This document shows positions 57,343 through 64,000 of a stretch of 64,000 nucleotides of DNA, one piece after another. Position 1 is the stretch's first letter, and every line of letters starts with the position of its first letter. The notes under the pieces were generated by a model, which was not told the origin of the DNA, did not search any database, and saw only the letters and a program-made list of their open reading frames with translations. The stretch spans positions 154,070,169-154,134,168 of the forward strand of contig NC_090729.1 in NCBI RefSeq assembly GCF_036898095.1, read 5' to 3'. The DNA is from Palaemon carinicauda (lineage: Eukaryota > Arthropoda > Malacostraca > Decapoda > Palaemonidae). The position numbers and the translations under genes were made by a program.

Positions 57343-57435
<93 letters not shown>
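57343..57435. repeat. (CA)n(TA)n microsatellite at the SINE end
   Basis: ACACAC to 57360 then TA to 57435, immediately after the right SINE arm. Confidence 0.96.
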
Positions 57436-57439
<4 letters not shown>

Positions 57440-57589
57440 TAAAATGCTAAAGGACTTGTGACTTCAATTATTTTAAGGCATCTCTTTCTAGTTTTTTGTA
57501 TCTTTGATCCTTCAGCACTAGTATTTAAGGAGATAATGTAATTTGTTACTGTCTGGCTATATCTATACAACTACCAACAGTTGTTTCAG

Positions 57590-58400
57590 ACTTTATAGGT
57601 GGTTAGTTGGTCGAGGCACCAGCCACTCATTGAGATACTTCTGCTAGAGTTATTGACTGGCCAGACATTACTACATTGGATCATTCTCTTGGTTACGGTT
57701 CATTTTCCCTTTGTCTGCACACACAAACACACACCAAATAGCCTAGCCTATTCTTTATATATTCTCCTCTACCCTCATACACCTGATATCACTAAGATTA
57801 CTAAACAATTTTTCCTTGCTCAAGTGGTTATCTACTGCAATGTAGTTGTTCAGTGACTACTTTCTTATTGGTAGGGGCAGAAGAGAATCTTTAGCTATAG
57901 TAAGCAGCTCCTACAGCAAACCAAGAGCTTTTTGCGAAGGAGTATTATTTTGGAGACAGCTGAAACCAGCCGTTAAAGCTTTTACAAGGTGTCACTGCCC
58001 ACCACTAGTTAGCAAGAGGGGTATTATTATCATTATTACTTGCTAAGCTACAACCCTAGTTGGAAAAGCAGAATGCTATAAGCCCAGAGACTCTAGCAGA
58101 GAAAATGTCCAAGTAAGGGAAAGGAAACAAGGAAAAGGGAAATATTTTAGGAGCAGTAACATCATTAAAATAAATATTTCCTATATAACTATAATAACTT
58201 TAATAAAACATAAGGAAGAGAAATTAGATAGAGTAGTGTGCCCGAGTGTACCCTCAAGCAAGTGAAATCTAATCCAAGACAGTGGAAGACCAAGGTACAG
58301 AGGTTATGGCACTATTTAAGACTAGAGAACAACTGTTTGATTTTGGATTGTCTTCCTCCTAGAAGAGCTGCTTACCAAAGCTAAAGACTCTCTTCTACCC
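57590..58400 (+). repeat. Interspersed repeat family R, copy 4, hairpin-like
   Basis: 57840-57930 (TAGTTGTTCAGTGACTACTT, GGTAGGGGCAGAAGAGAATC, TTTAGCTATAGTAAGCAGC) returns inverted at about 58350-58400 (GCTGCTTACCAAAGCTAAAG, ACTCTCTTCTACCCC). The middle (58021-58330) is the core shared with copies 1-3, including CTAAGCTACAACCCTAGTTG, then GAAAAGCA. Confidence 0.7.
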
Positions 58401-58499
58401 CTACCAAGAGGAGTTTCCCTTGAAGAAGCATAGTCACGCATGTAAGGGTTTATTGGGCCAGAATGCAAAGAACACAAACACTAGATATACTTGTCCAGT

Positions 58500-58662
58500 T
58501 TGCTGGCGAGCACCAGGGAACACTAAGGAATACCAACTAATGCTGGCGAGTACTAGCAAACACTGGCGGGTACTAGCAAACACTGCCGAGTGTTAACAAA
58601 AGCTGCCGGTATTAGCGAATGCTGGCCAGCGTCAGCTAGCGTTGACGAACACTGGCGAGGAG
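58500..58662. repeat. Minisatellite of about 24 bp (GCTGGCGAGTACTAGCAAAC-like)
   Basis: Six to seven degenerate units with the shared words CTGGCGAG, TACTAGCAAACACT and TGCCG occur between 58500 and 58662. The following 58663-59140 shows no feature. Confidence 0.65.
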
Positions 58663-59142
58663 AGAGTTGGATCTAACATGTAAGGATAGGTACAGGTAAT
58701 GTGAATGCACACTTGACGCAAAAGTCAGTTGAAGTTCTGCGCGCTGGCGAGTAGGGTCTCACTAACTTGAAACTGGTACCAATTTGAGCAACCTGGGTTG
58801 TTCGCAGACCTTCGTCAAGCAGAAAAGCTCGCTCACCCACCTCGCTAAAGTTCAGTGGATGGGTGAGCAACATTATAGGTAACTTGTTTGCAAAGTACTT
58901 ATGCTCATCCTACTCACTATATGGGATTAGCAAGAAGTCTTACGTTATCTCCTCGAAAGGGAATTGAAGAACAGCAGTTTCTCCCTAGTAAGAGGTTCAA
59001 GCCATAAGGTCCATTTACTAAAGGTTTTATTGGTTAAAACTGAGGTCAGGAAATGTAGTAACAAAACAAAATACACACAAATACACACACGTGTGTGTGT
59101 GATCTGGAACCAAAAGAGTTTAATTCTTCAAATTTCAAAGCA

Positions 59143-59242
<100 letters not shown>

Positions 59243-59257
59243 GTGTCTATGATAGAT

Positions 59258-59990
59258 TGATTGATTGAATTGAGGTTTTCTAGCATCCTGAAGATAAATA
59301 GAAGAAAGACAGAGATGGTGAGAACGGACTATGCAATGGAAGATGAAATATCATTAGGAGGAGAAAGGATTAATGAGGTAGACTCATTTAAGTATTTAGG
59401 AACTATGCACTTCAATATAGGGTCTTTAAAATTAGAGTTTAGTGAAAGTTCAAAAAAAAGGAAATCAGACAATAGCTACATTAAGTAAAATTTGGAAATC
59501 AAATCACCTAAAATTACATAAAAAACCAGACTTAAAGTGAGATCGGTGGTACTCTATGGACATGATTCATGATATGACAATGAAACTAACTTCAATAGAT
59601 TTAGTACATTTTAGAACAAAGCCCTCAGAAGGATATTGGCAGTAAATGGCAGGACAGGACTAGAAATGAAACTATAAGAGAGATTACTCGAGCACCATAT
59701 GTGGATGAGATCATGATGAGGGGTAGATGGAGACGGTTTGGGCATGCTCTTTGCACTCCCCAAGAGAGATTAGATCACCAAACGTTTACTGGGCTCCACA
59801 AGGCACTAGAAGAGTTGGAAAACCTAGGCCTACATGGCTGAGGACTATGAAACACGAAGTAGGAGATGATGAATGAAGAAGTACCGAATTAGAAGCTCAA
59901 AACTGAGAAATTTGGCGAAATCTAACAGAGGCCCTTTGCGTCAATAGGCGTAGGAGGAGATGATGATGAGGATGATGATGATGATGATTT
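59258..59990 (+). pseudogene. RTE-type LINE, 3' end of RT ORF (copy 2, other subfamily)
   Basis: An open part (59261-59488) reads LKINRRKTEMVRTDYAMEDE and INEVDSFKYLGTMHFNIGSL, the region after the RT active site in RTE-like LINEs. Later pieces in other frames include ALRRILAVNGRTGLEMK (about 59611), RAPYVDEIMMRGRWRRFGHA (about 59690) and the end of the ORF near 59940. It finishes in an ATGATG-rich tail (59955-59990) running into a (TA)n tract. It is different enough from copy 1 to be another subfamily. Confidence 0.72.
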
Positions 59991-60476
<486 letters not shown>

Positions 60477-60564
60477 GCATCCACCACCAGAATGGTAACT
60501 CACTACATTTAAAAAGATTATTGAGGGTACAGTTTTAAATTTTCAAAATTTGATCACTCGTATT

Positions 60565-61265
60565 AATGAAAAAAAAATCAGACTTTCAATATTATTGCTT
60601 GTTAGTGCATGATTAATTGAGATGTGCATAAACAACAAATTATTCAAAATAATGCTATCATTTTTATTATAAAAGACAATATAAGAGGTTAAATTAACTA
60701 TCCTTATTGTTACTGTTTTCTTTGCTTGTTTGATTGCTTGCAATGGGCAAGAACAACCGATTATTCGTAATAATGTTATCATTGTTGTTGTAAAAGACAA
60801 AATAAGTGGTTGCCACAACTATTCCTTTGTTACTCTTTCATTATAAGTAAACAATCGATTAAGCAAGAGGTTTATCTCAGGTTTGTTTGATTGCTTGCAA
60901 TGTGCAGGGATAACCGATTATTTGTAATAATGTTACTATTGTTTTAAAAGACAATATATTAGGTTTAAGTAACTACTATTATTATTATTATTATTATTCT
61001 TTAATAATAAACAAGCATTCAAGTAAGTATGGTGTTTATGTCTACTTGTTTGACTGCTTGCAATGTGCATGAGCGACCAGTTTCCATAGTAATGTTATTA
61101 TCATTATTATAAAAGACAATATAAGAGGTTGAGTTAACTATTCTTATTATTATGGTTCCATTATAAGCAAGCAATTAAGCCTAGTAAGCAAGACATTAAT
61201 AGCTGCTCGCTCGATTGGTTGCAATTTGCATGAATGACTAACTATTCGCAATAACATTAATATAC
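60565..61265. repeat. Tandem array, unit about 160 bp, 4-5 degenerate copies
   Basis: The phrase GATTGCTTGCAATG and variants occur at 60732, 60889, 61052 and 61213 (spacings 157, 163, 161). Each is followed by a CGATTATT/TAATAATGTTA block, AAAAGACAATATAAGAGGTT and a GAAGCAAG-like end. A more diverged first copy starts near 60570. Non-coding. Confidence 0.8.
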
Positions 61266-61299
61266 CTATAACTGGCACTTGGTAAGGCACTTACCTTTG

Positions 61300-62045
61300 C
61301 CTATACCATATTGTATATTATTACATAGGCAATAGAATCATACACATTTTGTCACTAGTTTCATGGAAATCGGATAAAATTTGGCCACAATAGAGCAAAA
61401 AGGGGTTTTTAACCTTTTTGTGACCTGAACCTCTGACCCAATCATTCCCAAATCACAAGATAAGCAATTGAATTATGCACGTTTTGTCAATAATTTCCTG
61501 CGAATCGGATAAAAATTGACCACTTTAAGGCAAATGATGTTTTTTTTCACCTTTTCATGACCTTGACCTTTGACCTAATTACTCCCAAAATATAATCAAA
61601 TTGTCCGTGGATCATAACCAATCATCCCGCCAAATTTCATGAGATTTGTAACAAAAAGATGTTTTGAACCGTTTCGTGAATGACCAGGATGGAAATCACA
61701 AGATAGACAATTGAATTATGCACATTTTTGCACTAGTTGCATGTAAATCGGACAAAAATTTACCTTGATACAGCAAAATGATCCTTTTACCTTGCCCTAT
61801 GAACCAATCACTCCCAAATCACAAGATAGGTAATTAAATTATGGACACTTTGACAATAGTTTCATCTGAATCAGATAAAAAGGGATCACATTACAGCAAA
61901 AGAAAAAAAAAAAAAAAAAAAAGAAAAAAAAAATTGATTTTACCTTTTAGTTACCTTGACCTTTGACCCAATTCCTCCGAAATTCTAATCAAATTGTCCT
62001 TGGGTTATCGCCAAGCTTCCCATCAAATAGTGTTTGAGTTATGTG
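61300..62045. repeat. Tandem array with CACAAGATAAGCAATTGAAT-type units
   Basis: Four degenerate units begin near 61320, 61456, 61696 and 61824, each with an AATTGAATTATGCAC-like phrase, a CGGATAAAAATTGACC-like phrase and an A-rich stretch; the words GACCTTGACCTTTGACC recur between them (61561, 61955). Units vary from about 130 to 240 bp. Non-coding. Confidence 0.65.
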
Positions 62046-62199
62046 AATCACAAACTAACAACCATACAATCACAAATAAACAAATACACCCCTATCAAAA
62101 TATAACCATCTGACGAAGGTAATGAATAAGAGGAATTGTTTCACTAAGCATTAAGTGACTACAAGAACCTATTGAAATAAATCCTTATACAACATGAAA

Positions 62200-62376
62200 A
62201 AATGGAAAACAATGATACTGATAATAAAAACAAAATGGAAAACAATGATAATGATAATAAAAACAAAATGAAAACAATGATAATGATAATAAAAACAAAA
62301 TTGAAAACAATGATAATAATAAAAACAAAATGGAAAACAATGATAATGATAAAAACAAAATGGAAAACAATGACAA
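62200..62376. repeat. Minisatellite, unit about 30-36 bp
   Basis: Six units of AAAACAATGATAATGATAAT followed by AAAAACAAAATGG, losing an inner triplet in later copies. Confidence 0.9.
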
Positions 62377-62399
62377 CGATATTTATATATACAAAAAAA

Positions 62400-63837
62400 A
62401 CACGTCTTACCTTCAGCCATGTAGTTCAGCGTAATCCTTTATTCAGAGAAGGAGAGGGGAACTACTGACGAAGGCATCTCACAATCTCAAAAACGTGGAA
62501 TGTTGTAGCGTCATTTTCATCTCCAGATTCTCCATCTGGTCTTTGGGGCCATCTTCAATTTCCCTGTTACACAAGGTCTCATGTGTTCTGGCTCATGCAG
62601 TCGCTACGGACTTCCATTAGTACATGAAAAACTGTGGATACATTTATTTTAGCCTCCACAGTTGTCAGGAAATATACGTGGTGTTGTAACACCATCACCA
62701 TCCACATCATGCACTTCCTCATTTAACCTATTTTTGATTACCTGATTTCAGCAGCCCCTCTGACACCCTTCGTTTCATCCCAGTAATGACAGCGGTTTAA
62801 TTTCTCGTTCAAATCGTGAATACAAAAATCATACAACCCCACTTTGCGCAAGTAATAAGTCTTGTTCACTGCTAATTTGGGACATGGCAATGTTTATCTA
62901 TGGCAATAGCCGTAACACCAAGAATTTTTATTTTTATTTTTTATGGTCGATCAACAGGTCATAATCACATAAAATGGGGGCCTTAAACTGAATGTTATAC
63001 TGAGTATCAAAAAATTAGCTTGTAAAACGAAACAGGCACTGTAGGAGCATAATTTAATCTCTATGTTGTGTTGCAACCAGCTCCAGTTATCAGTCTATCA
63101 GCGTCAAAATGATTAAAATTACGACCACCACAATAAATAGCAAATACTGGCGATGATGGCTTTTCTTCCTGGCGTAATGGCTTCTTTCTACAGGTAGGCT
63201 CTGTAAGTGTTCATGAGGAGAGTCTAATGCAGGTCATGATGTTTTCCTGTTGCCGTGTTTTCTTCTTTAATATAAGGGTGGTGTACCACAAGTAGAGGCC
63301 TTCCTCTTAAAAACAGTCCACAAGGAATCTTCGGATTCCATAAAGAATGCAAGGGCCTTCCCATACACTTCAATCTCTCTCTCGTCCATTACAGAATAAA
63401 AAAAAAAAAGGCCAAGGGGATGGCATTGGTCTTCTTTCGTATATTTTCTTTCAAAACTGCGTGCGCGCTTATACGCCCATTAATTTACACATTTTGCCTA
63501 TCATAGTCCCGTTTATCTCAAACCGTATTTATCATAGCATTCACTTTTACAATTGTCGTTTTTTCAGACCCACATTTTCTTTTCCTTTTCATAATTTTCA
63601 TGATAGCATAATTACAGTAATCCTTCCATTTGCTTTTCTTACGTTTACCTAGGTTTTCCCCAAACTTCCTCACATAACAAAGCTGAGCGATCAAAACTAG
63701 CCTCAACACCAACAATTCTGTCAATGTCACCAACAACAGTTCAGCACTTACGTTGCTTACCCTGACATTAGCTCTCCCCTCTACAGTGTTTCCTCTTTTT
63801 CACTTTTATTGTAAGTAAATAGCGCATTTACTACAAA
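62400..63837. other. Unassigned, non-coding
   Basis: Short open frames exist but none has a recognisable domain; composition is AT-rich apart from a few moderately GC stretches near 62500-62800. Confidence 0.4.
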
Positions 63838-63915
63838 CTATTCTTCACTTATAGTAAGCGGAGCATAATCAGAGTCAGTATCACTATCAACGATAGGATC
63901 GTCTAAATCAGTCAT
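63838..63915 (-). CDS. Small acidic ORF at the window edge, unidentified
   Basis: ATG at 63915 opens 25 codons reading MTDLDDPIVDSDTDSDYAPL and a short tail before TAG at 63838. Acidic Asp/Ser N-termini like this occur at the start of piggyBac- and Harbinger-type transposases and of some nuclear proteins, but no further domain follows, so a function cannot be given. It may be a decayed start or a first exon. Confidence 0.2.
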   Translation of the reverse strand: MTDLDDPIVDSDTDSDYAPLTISEE

Positions 63916-64000
63916 CGCTATCCTCGAAATGTCTAACCCAACGCGAATGCAACTTTTGATATCGATGCACTTGAATAAACGGCCGATTTCAGATTCACGT

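Noticed and set aside
62169..62420. Minus-strand ORF with repeated CFHFVFIIIIIV-like units, resembling a membrane protein
   Set aside because: It is the translation of a 30-36 bp AT-rich minisatellite.
63347..63736. Opposed ORFs of 101 and 72 codons near the right edge
   Set aside because: Lysine-run and hydrophobic low-complexity composition with no motif; open length is expected by chance in AT-rich DNA with alternative starts allowed.

Overview
This window looks like gene-poor, repeat-dense DNA from an animal nuclear genome. The combination of long (TA)n/(CA)n/(TG)n tracts, DIRS-like tyrosine-recombinase retrotransposons, several Ty3/Gypsy lineages, Jockey/CR1-type and RTE-type LINEs, a Penelope-like fragment and a tRNA-derived SINE fits an arthropod, most probably a decapod crustacean. 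That host assignment is inference from repeat content; no host exon was recognised. Almost every credible coding stretch belongs to a mobile element, and nearly all are broken by stops or frameshifts.

Layout, left to right. 1-6.2 kb: a decayed minus-strand DIRS-like copy (DIRS-1: gag, RT, RNase H, tyrosine recombinase, ICR and part of an ITR, with its 3' end tandemly duplicated). 6.25-9.05 kb: a 5'-truncated minus-strand copy of another DIRS family (DIRS-4). 9.4-10.1 kb: a LINE 3' part. 10.3-20.9 kb: a nest in which an env-bearing Ty3/Gypsy element (Gypsy-1, LTRs 10352-10816 and 19066-19531, TSD CATG) lies in the 5' edge of an internally deleted Gypsy element (Gypsy-2). 22-24.8 kb: LINE and Penelope-like fragments. 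24.8-31.8 kb: DIRS-2, plus strand, with both inverted terminal repeats and the internal complementary region, lacking RNase H. 32.1-40.2 kb: a minus-strand LINE (LINE-B) split by Gypsy-3 (LTRs 32370-33317 and 37939-38881), whose pol order is protease-integrase-RT-RNase H, the Gmr1-type order. 42.4-53.1 kb: a decayed Gypsy-4 whose gag appears split by DIRS-3 (42821-50423, minus strand), the structurally most complete DIRS copy. 53.1-54.2 and 59.3-60.0 kb: RTE-type LINE 3' ends. 55.3-62.4 kb: microsatellites, a 164-bp-arm palindrome made of two tRNA-SINE copies, and several tandem arrays. 62.4-64 kb: nothing recognisable except a tiny acidic ORF at the edge.

How the parts work together. In the DIRS copies, gag packages the RNA, RT/RNase H copies it, and a tyrosine recombinase inserts a circular DNA intermediate; the ICR, complementary to the unlike outer ends of the two ITRs, is the splint thought to permit circle formation. 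Three different DIRS copies each carry a strong polypyrimidine-AG just before gag, suggesting a spliced leader. Gypsy-1 also has a good GT-AG leader intron and an acceptor directly before env, as expected of an errantivirus-like element with a spliced env mRNA. I found no rRNA, functional tRNA gene, CRISPR or prokaryotic feature.
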